Assembly (NCBI RefSeq): GCF_010093045.1
Contig: NZ_CP048115.1
Span: 558,001-622,000, forward strand
DNA from: Mucilaginibacter sp. 14171R-50
Lineage (GTDB): Bacteria > Bacteroidota > Bacteroidia > Sphingobacteriales > Sphingobacteriaceae
Direction: 5' to 3'
Length of the DNA: 64,000 bases
A model generated the notes under the pieces. That model saw nothing but the letters and a program-made list of their open reading frames with translations. It was not told the origin of the DNA and did no database searches. Of the stretch, positions 43,360 through 51,740 are shown in pieces; position 1 is the first letter of the stretch, and every line of letters starts with the position of its first letter. The position numbers and the translations under genes were made by a program.

Positions 43360-46300
43360 TTAAGCCTGTAATTCAGATGATGTATTTCTAACTTTTACCT
43401 GGTAACCAATACCTGGTTTAGTGTTAAGCTCTTCAAGCACGTAGTATGTACGCTCGCTTTGTAAAGCTTTATAAACTTCAGAGTTTTTATCGTTACGGTT
43501 ACCAAATACAATAGCGTTTGCCGAACAGGTTTGCTGGCAGGCTACTTTAATTTCGCCATCCCTTAGCGGGCGCTTCTCTATTTTAGCCTGTAACTTACCT
43601 GCCTGTATACGTTGTACGCACATCGAGCATTTTTCCATCACCCCACGGAAACGGGTAGTAACATCAGGGTTAAGTACTAATTGCGTATGCTCGTTGTTCA
43701 GGTAATTATCAAAGCGGCTGTCGTTCCAGTAGTTAAACCAGTTAAAGCGGCGCACTTTATATGGGCAGTTGTTTGCGCAGTAACGTGTACCAACGCAGCG
43801 GTTATATGCCATTTGGTTCAAACCTTCGCTTGAGTGTACGGTAGCCAATACAGGGCACACCGTTTCGCAAGGTGCGTGGTCGCAATGCTGACATAGCATC
43901 GGCTGATGGATAACGGTAACATTGGTCAGGTCATCAAGCTTGGCTATTTCACGCTCGCGGGTTACCGCGTTTCCGTTGCCATCATCGTTATAGCTGTAGT
44001 AACGGTCAATGCGTATCCAGTGCATTTCGCGGCGGCGGCCAACTTCGTCTTTACCAACAACGGGTATATTGTTTTCAGCGTTACATGCTACAATACAAGC
44101 GCCGCAACCGGTACAAGCGTTAAGGTCTATAGCCATAACCCAGTCATAAACGGGGCGCGCGTGGATATGATCTTCGTTGGTGTTTTCCCACAAGTCATAT
44201 TTTTCGTGCTCGCCTTCGCTTCCGCTATTTATTGCAGGGTTTTTCTTATACTCGGTAAAGGTGGCTTCGCGTATAATGTTGCGGCCCTCAATTGAGTGGT
44301 GTGTTTGTGTTTGCGAAAGCGGGAAAAGGTCGCCCGTTCCGTTAAGGCTTGCCACAGCGGTAGTTTGGAACGTACCGTTGCGGAAGGTATGAAAAGGATA
44401 TGCGTTTTTACCAACGTTATTACCAACCAAACCGGCTGCAGTGCGGCCGTAACCAACAGCTACCGATACCGTACCAGCGGCTTGCCCAGGTTGTGATAAT
44501 ACAGGTAATGATACTTTATAACCGTTAGCTTCTATCTCTACTAATTCAAATTCCTCCAGACTTAACCTTTTGATATCTGCCGGAGACATGGCAGCGTAAT
44601 TGTCCCAGGTAACTTTCGATACCGGATCAGGCATTTCCTGTAACCACGGGTTGTTAGCTTTTTTACCATCTCGCATACCAACTGATTGGTAAATCTGCAG
44701 TTCAAACTTATTATCGCCTGCAACCAGTTTGGCGCTCTGGCTTAATATAGTTTGCGCAACCGCGTTAAGGTCAAGGTTAAAGGTATAGCTACCGGCAGCA
44801 ACGGCTGGTGCCAGTACAAATCCCTTTTGCAGCAGGGTTTCCCATCCGGCCTGGCCAGATAAACCGCCTTTGGCCAACAGGTTGTTATTCCAGTTATTTC
44901 TAACGTAGGTGTAATAATCTTTAACCGCGTTATCGCTCCATATCAACAGGCTTTGTTCGGCCTGGCGCGTATTGTTAACCGGGTTAATGGTTGGCTGCAT
45001 AACAGTGTAGTAACCCTCAACCGAGCTATCATCGCCCCACGACTCTAAATAGTGGTGGTTTGGTGCAACTACGTTACAAAGCGCTGTAGTTTCATCGGCA
45101 TGATCAGATAACGACACTTTAAGGCGAACATTCTTTAATGCCTCTTTAACCGCATCGGCCGAGTGATAATCGTAAGCAGGGTTAGCATCAAGGAATATCG
45201 CTGCACCTACCGATCCGTTTTTGGCCTGGGTTACAAAGTCGACAATATCACCATCGTTGCCGGCGTACTGGCGAGACGGGTTGTCAAGGTCGATAGTAGT
45301 ACCGTAGCTGCCCAGTAGGGAGTTAATAGCATTTACCAATACTTGCGTGGCAACATCGTTCGATCCGCAAACCACCAGGGCACGGCCTTTGGCTGCCTTA
45401 AGTTCGGTTGCTACTAACTGGATGGCTTTATCTGCATTGGCAGTGGTTAATTTTTTTGAACCTGGCAGCGTTGTACCTGATAATGCATTGTACAGGTTAA
45501 CCAGGGCCGGGCCCTCTTCAGATGGCTTTATAGCTATACGCACATCGGCGTTGGTGCCGGTCATGCTCATGCCGCTCTCAAACTGAATGTGGCGGGACAT
45601 CTTTTTAGCCTCAAGCGATTTATTGTTACGGTTTGATACATACTGGCGGCTAAATTCTTCGCCAGATATCCAGGTACCCAAAAAATCAGCGCCAAAGCTT
45701 ACAATAACGTCCGCATTTTGAAAATTGTAATGCGGCAATACTGCTTTACCAAAGCTGTTCTGGTTAGCTTTTATAATACCGGTGTATGATACCGCATCGT
45801 AGCTAACATGCTTGGCAGTAGGATATTTTAAAATAAAATCGGCGATAACCGCTTGCGTTGACGGACTATGTATCGTTGATGTAACAATGCTTATTGTTTT
45901 ACCGCTTGCTGCTATCGCTGCAAGTTCGTTTTTTACAAAAGCATCAACACTTGCCCAACTGCTGTCGCTGCCATTTTGCTGAGGGTCTTTTATGCGGCTG
46001 GTATCGTACAGCTCAAGTACCGATGCCTGCGCCTGCGCGCTTAATCCGCCTTTTCCTAACAGGTCGTTAGGGTTACCTTCAACTTTAATAGGGCGGCCTT
46101 CGCGGGTTTTAACCAGTATAGCGCTGCCATCATAGGTTGATGAGTAATAGTTGGCCACACCCGGGGTTACCTCTTCGGGCTTTATTAAGTATGGGATTGA
46201 TTTGTGTACAGGTACTTTTTGGCAAGCCGCTAAAGTAACAGCACCTACACCAAAGCCAAGCGCCTTTAAAAAGTCGCGGCGAGGAGTTTTCGACGATAAA

Positions 46301-46425
46301 CCACCTCCGCTTAAAACCTCTTCAATAGGAATAGGCTCTGCAAATTCGTGTTTATTTTTCTCAACAAATTCTGGGCTTTTGTTTAGTTCTTCTAAACCTT
46401 TCCAGTATTTTTTATTGCTATCCAT
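43360..46425 (-). CDS. actB: Alternative complex III subunit ActB (molybdopterin-like plus Fe-S protein)
   Basis: This 1021-residue protein starts with a variant Tat signal, RRDFLKALGFGVGA at 49-62, followed by Cys68 in LAACQK. Residues about 75-730 resemble a molybdopterin oxidoreductase that, in this complex, lacks a bound cofactor. The C-terminal part (about 770-1010) has ferredoxin motifs: CTGCGACIVACNAEN, CQHCDHAPCETVCP, CVGTRYCANNCPY, CSMCVQRI and CQQTC, enough for several iron-sulfur clusters. It carries electrons from ActC towards the haems of ActA. Confidence 0.95.
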   Translation of the reverse strand: MDSNKKYWKGLEELNKSPEFVEKNKHEFAEPIPIEEVLSGGGLSSKTPRRDFLKALGFGVGAVTLAACQKVPVHKSIPYLIKPEEVTPGVANYYSSTYDGSAILVKTREGRPIKVEGNPNDLLGKGGLSAQAQASVLELYDTSRIKDPQQNGSDSSWASVDAFVKNELAAIAASGKTISIVTSTIHSPSTQAVIADFILKYPTAKHVSYDAVSYTGIIKANQNSFGKAVLPHYNFQNADVIVSFGADFLGTWISGEEFSRQYVSNRNNKSLEAKKMSRHIQFESGMSMTGTNADVRIAIKPSEEGPALVNLYNALSGTTLPGSKKLTTANADKAIQLVATELKAAKGRALVVCGSNDVATQVLVNAINSLLGSYGTTIDLDNPSRQYAGNDGDIVDFVTQAKNGSVGAAIFLDANPAYDYHSADAVKEALKNVRLKVSLSDHADETTALCNVVAPNHHYLESWGDDSSVEGYYTVMQPTINPVNNTRQAEQSLLIWSDNAVKDYYTYVRNNWNNNLLAKGGLSGQAGWETLLQKGFVLAPAVAAGSYTFNLDLNAVAQTILSQSAKLVAGDNKFELQIYQSVGMRDGKKANNPWLQEMPDPVSKVTWDNYAAMSPADIKRLSLEEFELVEIEANGYKVSLPVLSQPGQAAGTVSVAVGYGRTAAGLVGNNVGKNAYPFHTFRNGTFQTTAVASLNGTGDLFPLSQTQTHHSIEGRNIIREATFTEYKKNPAINSGSEGEHEKYDLWENTNEDHIHARPVYDWVMAIDLNACTGCGACIVACNAENNIPVVGKDEVGRRREMHWIRIDRYYSYNDDGNGNAVTREREIAKLDDLTNVTVIHQPMLCQHCDHAPCETVCPVLATVHSSEGLNQMAYNRCVGTRYCANNCPYKVRRFNWFNYWNDSRFDNYLNNEHTQLVLNPDVTTRFRGVMEKCSMCVQRIQAGKLQAKIEKRPLRDGEIKVACQQTCSANAIVFGNRNDKNSEVYKALQSERTYYVLEELNTKPGIGYQVKVRNTSSELQA

Positions 46426-46463
46426 TTAAGTTATATAAACTGTAATGTTGTGTTCCAAATTTA

Positions 46464-47735
46464 TTAATAGTGGCACTTGCCGCACTCAATACCGCCTAAA
46501 ACAGCCGCGGTAACCTTTTCACCCTTTTTGATCTTATCGTGGGTAGCAAGTATGCTATCGTAGTAAGCGTTGCCTTTTCCGTTAACCTCGGTGCGTTTGT
46601 GGCACTGTATACACCATTTCATGGTAAGCGGCGAGTATTGGTATACTTCCTTCATTTCCTGGATCTGGCCGTGGCAGGTTTGGCATTTTATATTACCAAC
46701 CTTTACGTGCTGCGAGTGGTTAAAGTAAGCCAGATCGGGCAGGTTGTGTACACGCACCCACTGTATAGGCCTTGCTTTTGTGCTATCGTACTTAGCGGTG
46801 TTGGGGTCGTAACCCAAAGCATCGTATATTTTATGGATCTCGGGCGACTCTGTTTTAACCGATTTGTGGCAGTTCATACAAACGTTCAGCGACGGTATCG
46901 AAGCGTTCTTTGATTTGAACGCGCCGGTGTGGCAGTACTGGCATTCCAGTTTCATTACACCTGCGTGCAGCTCATGCGAATATTTGATAGGCTGTACCGG
47001 CTGATATCCCTGGTGAACGTTGGTGTTCCACATGGTTACCCAGCTAAAGCTGCCCATGGCAATAGTACCGCAAACTACTATAAAGAAAACAAGCTTTTTG
47101 TTTTTCAGCAGTTTTTTAACGGTTGCCAAACGGTTGGCTTTTGCTTCTTCGGTTGTAGTTTCTTCCTCTTCAAGCAGTAAGCCCTGCCTGTTCAGCAACA
47201 AACGCTCAAGCGTTGCAATAACCTTGTTTAATACCAGGATAACGATGAACGCTATAGCGATAACACCCAAAAGCCCCCATACCACAAGGCTGCTTGGGCC
47301 GGTTGCTTCAGTAGCGGTGCCGCCTGCAGGTGCTTTTGTTTTATCATCCTGCATTTTTTTCCACTCTGTACGCACGTATGTAATTACGTTGCCTACATCA
47401 GCATCGCTAAGCTCTTCAAACGAGGTCATGGTAACCTGGTTAAATTCGTTGAAGATCTTAACCGCTTTTGGGTTTTTGGCAGCAATCAGCGCCTGGCTGT
47501 TCTGTATCCATTTGGTTAGATATGCATCATCTGTTTCAGATGTTAACTGCGGGCCTAAGGCCGGGCCTGTCATACGCGTATCTATCTTATGGCACGCAGT
47601 ACATTTGGCCTTAAATATAGCTTCACCTTTTGCTGCATCTGCCTGCGCCCGGGCCGTAGCCCCGTAAACAACCAAACCGGCAACCAGTAAAACCGACCTT
47701 GAAAACTGTTTAAAAATCAATGAGATATTTCTCAT
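46464..47735 (-). CDS. actA: Alternative complex III multihaem cytochrome ActA, with N-terminal monohaem domain
   Basis: First gene of the locus. The 423 residues start with a signal helix, then a cytochrome c domain with CTACHK (Cys45-His49), a TM helix at about 150-170, another at about 215-235, and a pentahaem part with CQYCH, CMNCH, CQTCH, CIQCH and CGKCH. That gives six CxxCH motifs, one more than a plain pentahaem ActA. The extra domain is separated by a Lys/Ala/Thr-rich stretch. It passes electrons from ActB to the oxidase side. A -7 box lies about 83 bases upstream. Confidence 0.93.
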   Translation of the reverse strand: MRNISLIFKQFSRSVLLVAGLVVYGATARAQADAAKGEAIFKAKCTACHKIDTRMTGPALGPQLTSETDDAYLTKWIQNSQALIAAKNPKAVKIFNEFNQVTMTSFEELSDADVGNVITYVRTEWKKMQDDKTKAPAGGTATEATGPSSLVVWGLLGVIAIAFIVILVLNKVIATLERLLLNRQGLLLEEEETTTEEAKANRLATVKKLLKNKKLVFFIVVCGTIAMGSFSWVTMWNTNVHQGYQPVQPIKYSHELHAGVMKLECQYCHTGAFKSKNASIPSLNVCMNCHKSVKTESPEIHKIYDALGYDPNTAKYDSTKARPIQWVRVHNLPDLAYFNHSQHVKVGNIKCQTCHGQIQEMKEVYQYSPLTMKWCIQCHKRTEVNGKGNAYYDSILATHDKIKKGEKVTAAVLGGIECGKCHY

Positions 47736-47817
47736 AAAAGGTATTTATGCTAAATAATTTTTATATTAAAGTGTTAAACGGACGTAGAGTTGTATGTTTT
47801 TGCCACTTTTTCAGGCA

Positions 47818-47825
47818 CAAAAGTA
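47818..47825 (-). promoter_or_regulatory. -7 box upstream of actA
   Basis: TACTTTTG on the minus strand matches TAnnTTTG. It would give a leader of about 80 bases for the act-cta transcript. Confidence 0.45.
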
Positions 47826-48001
47826 TAACTTATTACAGTATCGCTGACAATATAATGACACCAATATCTAATTTATAATCGTTCTAAATTATTGATAAAA
47901 GCCGTTTAAATAACGCCGAAGGCCTTTTTTGTAAAATATTGATACTTAAGCGGAAAGCTGCTACTTGTATTACTTATAAATATTAATTATTGTTTTAGCT
48001 A

Positions 48002-48126
48002 TAACCGTTAAAATCCCACAAACCACCATCAGCGGGTATTGCATGGTTGGCTGGCTGCATGTTTAAATTAACCGGAAGCTATTCGGTTATTGCTCGGTTA
48101 GTTTTAACATGGCTTAAAACTAACCG
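48002..48126. promoter_or_regulatory. Cluster of TAACCG words with a perfect inverted repeat
   Basis: TAACCG or CGGTTA occurs at 48002, 48069, 48084, 48095 and 48121. The last two bound a perfect 13-base inverted repeat, CGGTTAGTTTTAA (48095-48107) and its complement (48114-48126), with loop CATGGC and no T tract. It lies upstream of the act promoter and may be an operator region. Confidence 0.4.
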
Positions 48127-48141
48127 GTTTACACTTAATAA

Positions 48142-48170
48142 AAGAGCCCTGCTGTTTTTGCAGGGCTCTT
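48142..48170 (-). terminator. Terminator of the deoxyhypusine synthase-like gene
   Basis: AAGAGCCCTGC / GCAGGGCTCTT, 11-base perfect stem, 7-base loop, followed on the minus strand by TTTATT. It lies 11 bases beyond the stop. Confidence 0.85.
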
Positions 48171-48181
48171 CATATTTCGCC

Positions 48182-49162
48182 TTATTGTTTCAATATCCAG
48201 GCAAATATAAGCGGCACAACTATGGTAGCATCGCTCTCGACAATAAATTTGGGTGTATGAATATCCAGCTTACCCCAGGTAATTTTCTCGTTCGGTACCG
48301 CGCCCGAGTACGAGCCGTATGACGTGGTCGAATCGCTCACCTGGCAAAAGTAACTCCAGAAAGGGATATCCTGCATTTCCATATCCTGGTAAAGCATAGG
48401 TACCACACAAATCGGGAAATCGCCTGCTATACCACCACCTATCTGGAAAAAGCCCACGCCTTTACCGCCTGAGTTTTTTGGGTACCAATCGGCCAGCCAG
48501 GCCATATATTCGATACCGCTTTTCATGGTGGTTGCCTTTATTTCACCTTTTATTACGTACGATGCAAAGATATTCCCCATGGTAGAGTCTTCCCAGCCCG
48601 GTACCACAATTGGCAGGTTACGCTCGGCGGCCGCCAGCATCCATGAATTTTTCGGGTCTATTTCATAATACTGCTCCAGCTCGCCGCTTAGCAGTATCTT
48701 ATACATAAACTCATGCGGGAAATAACGTTCGCCCGCGGTATCAGCATCCTTCCATATTTTATAAATATGCTTTTGCAAACGGCGGAAGGCTTCTTCTTCG
48801 GGGATGCACGTATCGGTTACACGGTTATAATGATTCTCTAACAGGTCCCACTCGTCCTGCGGACTAAGATCGCGGTAATGTGGCACGCGCTTGTAATGCG
48901 AGTGTGCCACCAGGTTCATAATGTCTTCCTCGAGGTTGGCACCTGTACATGATATTATATCAATTTTACCCTGGCGTATCATTTCGGCAAGCGAAATACC
49001 TAATTCCGCGGTGCTCATGGCTCCGGCAATGGTTACCATCATTTTGCCGCCTTCGGTTAAATGCGTTTCGTAACCTTTGGCTGCGTCCATTAATGCCGCT
49101 GCATTAAAATGCAGGTAATTTTTCTCGATGAATTGAGATATAGGGCCTCTTGATGTGCTCAT
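48182..49162 (-). CDS. Deoxyhypusine synthase-like protein
   Basis: The 326 residues match the DHS family: MMVTIAGAMSTAELG near the NAD site, SCTGANLEEDIMNLVAHSHYK, and GSYSGAVPNEKITWGKLD with Lys298 in the position of the lysine that forms the enzyme-imine intermediate. In eukaryotes and archaea DHS moves the aminobutyl group of spermidine to eIF5A; most bacteria have no such substrate, and related bacterial enzymes act on free polyamines (homospermidine synthesis). The real substrate is unknown. It stands alone with its own promoter (49186) and terminator. Confidence 0.88.
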   Translation of the reverse strand: MSTSRGPISQFIEKNYLHFNAAALMDAAKGYETHLTEGGKMMVTIAGAMSTAELGISLAEMIRQGKIDIISCTGANLEEDIMNLVAHSHYKRVPHYRDLSPQDEWDLLENHYNRVTDTCIPEEEAFRRLQKHIYKIWKDADTAGERYFPHEFMYKILLSGELEQYYEIDPKNSWMLAAAERNLPIVVPGWEDSTMGNIFASYVIKGEIKATTMKSGIEYMAWLADWYPKNSGGKGVGFFQIGGGIAGDFPICVVPMLYQDMEMQDIPFWSYFCQVSDSTTSYGSYSGAVPNEKITWGKLDIHTPKFIVESDATIVVPLIFAWILKQ

Positions 49163-49185
49163 ATTAATTGCTCTTTATTATTTTG

Positions 49186-49193
49186 CAAAACTA
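49186..49193 (-). promoter_or_regulatory. -7 box of the deoxyhypusine synthase-like gene
   Basis: TAGTTTTG on the minus strand, 23 bases before the ATG at 49162. Confidence 0.5.
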
Positions 49194-49275
49194 AGTATTT
49201 TGGGCACAACAGAATTTTAAATTACAAATTCGGTAAAACAAGCGCTTTAAATATACCTTTATGGCATATCGCTTT

Positions 49276-50412
49276 ATGAAGAAACTTGTCACCATTGTAT
49301 TACTCTCCGTACTTATTCAGCCTGCTTTTGCACAGGTAAAGCTGTTGCCAAAATTTATCCGCAAAATGTATTTTGAAAAAGATACCACTAAAAAAGCCAG
49401 CTTTGTGGTGCTGCCCGTGATCAGTTCGGCGCCCGAAACTGGTTTGGAGGCAGGCGGTTCGGCATTGTACTCGTTTTACACCGATACACTGGGCAACGAT
49501 ACCCGCGTATCGAACATTTTTGCCTACGCTACCCTGACCACCAAGGGCCAAAGCCGCCTCAATTTAAGCAGCAGCTATTGGGCGCCACATAATAATTACC
49601 ACTTTACGGGCCAGGTGGGGTATATTAACTTCCCGTTCGATTTTTATGGGATCGGCAATAACACCCGCAAGGCAGATGCCGACCGCCTGGGCCAAAAACG
49701 CATAAGAGTTAACCTAACTGCAGAGAAAAAGATAAGCAGCAACATTTATATGGGCGTGGTTGGCGGTGGGTATGATTACCGCTTTAACGACAAGGAAAGC
49801 ACAGGCGTTTTTGCCACCGACCCTACCATAGAGGGTAAGCACGGCGGCTCTATCCTGTATGTTGGCCCTACCTTTATCTTCGATAGCCGAAACAATAATA
49901 CTTATACTACAAAGGGCACAACGTTTACCAGTTATTTTAATATTATGAACGGCATTGGTGGCAACAGCGGCTATAAAGGCGGGTTTTTAAATGTAGAATT
50001 CACCCAGTTTGTTGCCTTAAGCAGAAAGTTTGTTTTAGGGTTTGATATCCAAAGCCAGAACATGACGGGCAGCCAGTCGCCGTTTTACCTGCTACCCGCC
50101 CTGGGCAGCGACGAAATGATGCGCGGTTACTACAACGGCCGTTTCCGCGACCGCAACCTGATAGTCGGCCAAACCGAACTGCGATACCGCATGAGCGAAC
50201 GTTTTGGCATAGTAGGCTTTTTAGGTACGGGCGAGGTATTTAACAAGGAATTTAGCACCAGCCAGCTAAAGCCAAACTATGGCGGCGGCCTGCGTTATTT
50301 CTTCGACGTGCAAAAAGGCCTCAGCATCCGCGTAGATTACGGCGTTGGCGAAAAACGCCCCGGCGAAAGCAGGCAAAGTGGTGTTTATGTGGGGTTGGGC
50401 GAAGCGTTTTGA
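49276..50412 (+). CDS. BamA/TamA-type (surface antigen D15) outer-membrane protein
   Basis: The ATG at 49276 gives 378 residues with a signal peptide ending QPAFAQ; the earlier ATG at 49261 falls next to a TACCTTTA promoter-like box and is less likely. The body is an Omp85-type barrel without visible POTRA repeats: VLPVISSAPETGLEAGGSALY, VGPTFIFDSRNNNTYTTKGT, GGLRYFFDVQKGLSIRVDYGVG and a C-terminal Phe. Short barrels of this kind are common in Bacteroidota; function unknown. It converges with the next gene, leaving 5 bases between stops. Confidence 0.82.
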   Translation: MKKLVTIVLLSVLIQPAFAQVKLLPKFIRKMYFEKDTTKKASFVVLPVISSAPETGLEAGGSALYSFYTDTLGNDTRVSNIFAYATLTTKGQSRLNLSSSYWAPHNNYHFTGQVGYINFPFDFYGIGNNTRKADADRLGQKRIRVNLTAEKKISSNIYMGVVGGGYDYRFNDKESTGVFATDPTIEGKHGGSILYVGPTFIFDSRNNNTYTTKGTTFTSYFNIMNGIGGNSGYKGGFLNVEFTQFVALSRKFVLGFDIQSQNMTGSQSPFYLLPALGSDEMMRGYYNGRFRDRNLIVGQTELRYRMSERFGIVGFLGTGEVFNKEFSTSQLKPNYGGGLRYFFDVQKGLSIRVDYGVGEKRPGESRQSGVYVGLGEAF

Positions 50413-50417
50413 TGTGG

Positions 50418-50906
50418 TTATCTAGCGACAATTGAAATACGCTGATCTTTTATAAATCCAGGCAAAAAGTCTTTCTCAAGATCATTCAGCAATTCTTTTG
50501 CTCCGATAGCATTAATTCCATACCCACCTTTGTATTCTCTGGCTTTACCCGTAAAGCTCTCAACACTCACTAATTTGATATATGTTTTTTCTTCAGAAAT
50601 TACGTCGCAAACGAAGCTATAGGATATAGCTGTACTATCTTTTTGTAATGCAAGCTGTATATCTCTGTAATTAGCAACTTGAGTATTACTACTATCTCTT
50701 ATCGACGCTTTAAATTTAATATTAGGCTTTTGTTTAGAATAATTACTAAAAGCAACTTCAAGCCTTTCTATACTACAGGCACACTCATATTCTCTAATTG
50801 GCGGGAAAGTGCAGCTAATGCATGCTATCATGTATAAAACCCGGCAAACTACTGCTACTACCACTATACTTCCTACAATAGCTATACCAATCACAATTTT
50901 CCTCAT
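50418..50906 (-). CDS. Hypothetical membrane-anchored protein, cysteine-rich start
   Basis: The 162 residues have one N-terminal TM segment (about 5-25) with five cysteines at 21, 29, 32, 42 and 44, then a beta-rich soluble domain (IKFKASIRDSSN, IQLALQKDSTAISYSFVCDV, EEKTYIKLVSVESF). No family is recognised. The gene is visibly AT-richer than both neighbours, like the tips of the HExxH lipoproteins, which suggests recent acquisition. It lies 3 bases after the methyltransferase gene and may share its transcript. Confidence 0.6.
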   Translation of the reverse strand: MRKIVIGIAIVGSIVVVAVVCRVLYMIACISCTFPPIREYECACSIERLEVAFSNYSKQKPNIKFKASIRDSSNTQVANYRDIQLALQKDSTAISYSFVCDVISEEKTYIKLVSVESFTGKAREYKGGYGINAIGAKELLNDLEKDFLPGFIKDQRISIVAR

Positions 50907-50909
50907 CCA

Positions 50910-51695
50910 CTATACTTTTATCTTAAAATTCTCCTTCGCTCGCCCCGGTTTAAAAAACACCAGGCCTATCCAAAACAGGTCGACGGTGGCGGTTACCTGC
51001 GGGTTGGCTTTTATCTGCGCCCAGGCTTGTTTCATGCCGTCGCTCCAATAAATGTCGTCAAATATCAGCATGGTACCTTCGTGTACCTTGGGCAGGCACC
51101 ATTCAAAATATCGCAGGGTGGCATCGCGCTGGTGGTTGCCATCGATGTATACAAAGTCAAGTTTGTCCAACCCGGCGATAACACCGGGCATGGTATCGTC
51201 AAAGTTCCCGGTTATCACGTTAATGTCCTTTGCTCCCGCCCTTTCAAATACATCTTTGGCAACACCTGCAGTTTGCGGGCAGCCCTCTAAAGTATAAACT
51301 TTTGCATCGGGCGCGGCGGCTTGCAGGTATAAAGTGGTAATGCCTAAGCAAGTACCCAGTTCAACAATACTGGCCGGTTTGGTGGATGCAGCAAGCCGGT
51401 AAAGCAACTTTGCCAGCTTTGGCGGTTTAAGCGCGTTAAGGGTGATATCGCTTATCTTTTTCTGTTTATTATTATTTACATGCGAGCCAGCGCCCAGGTC
51501 GGTAACGGTAATTTGGCGGTCGTCTACCAGCAGGTGGTCGCGCTGCTGTTCAATGCTGTCGTAAGCAGGGTAATGTTTCTTATCGTAAATAACCTCATCT
51601 ACCAAACGGTATACAAATGGCGAGTGCAAACCATGACGGTTTTTTGACTTAAGCTGGTGCAACAGAAAATCCCTTGCAAACGTTAAATTGAACAT
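50910..51695 (-). CDS. Class I SAM-dependent methyltransferase
   Basis: The 261 residues carry the Rossmann methyltransferase core at about 110-220: SIVELGTCLGITTLYLQAA (motif I), KVYTLEGCPQTAGVA, INVITGNFDD, KLDFVYIDGNHQRDATLRYFEWC and MLIFDDIYWSDGMKQAW. The last motifs resemble O-methyltransferases of the catechol/caffeoyl-CoA type. The N-terminal 60 residues are Bacteroidota-specific (FLLHQLKSKNRHGLHSPFVYRL). Substrate unknown. A TATTTTTA lies 5 bases before the ATG. Confidence 0.82.
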   Translation of the reverse strand: MFNLTFARDFLLHQLKSKNRHGLHSPFVYRLVDEVIYDKKHYPAYDSIEQQRDHLLVDDRQITVTDLGAGSHVNNNKQKKISDITLNALKPPKLAKLLYRLAASTKPASIVELGTCLGITTLYLQAAAPDAKVYTLEGCPQTAGVAKDVFERAGAKDINVITGNFDDTMPGVIAGLDKLDFVYIDGNHQRDATLRYFEWCLPKVHEGTMLIFDDIYWSDGMKQAWAQIKANPQVTATVDLFWIGLVFFKPGRAKENFKIKV

Positions 51696-51740
51696 AGCTG
51701 TAAAAATATTAAAACGTTTAGTATTTTAGCATGAAGCGAT

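Larger units (their letters stand above)
47736..48181. other. 446-base gap upstream of the act operon
   Basis: No gene is seen. It holds a -7 box for actA (47818-47825), a group of TAACCG/CGGTTA words with a perfect hairpin (48002-48126), and the terminator of the 48182 gene (48142-48170). The remaining sequence is AT-rich and featureless to me. Confidence 0.6.

Noticed and set aside
47020..47667. 215-codon open frame on the plus strand inside actA
   Set aside because: Antisense to a clear multihaem cytochrome; composition follows the shadow frame and no family is visible.
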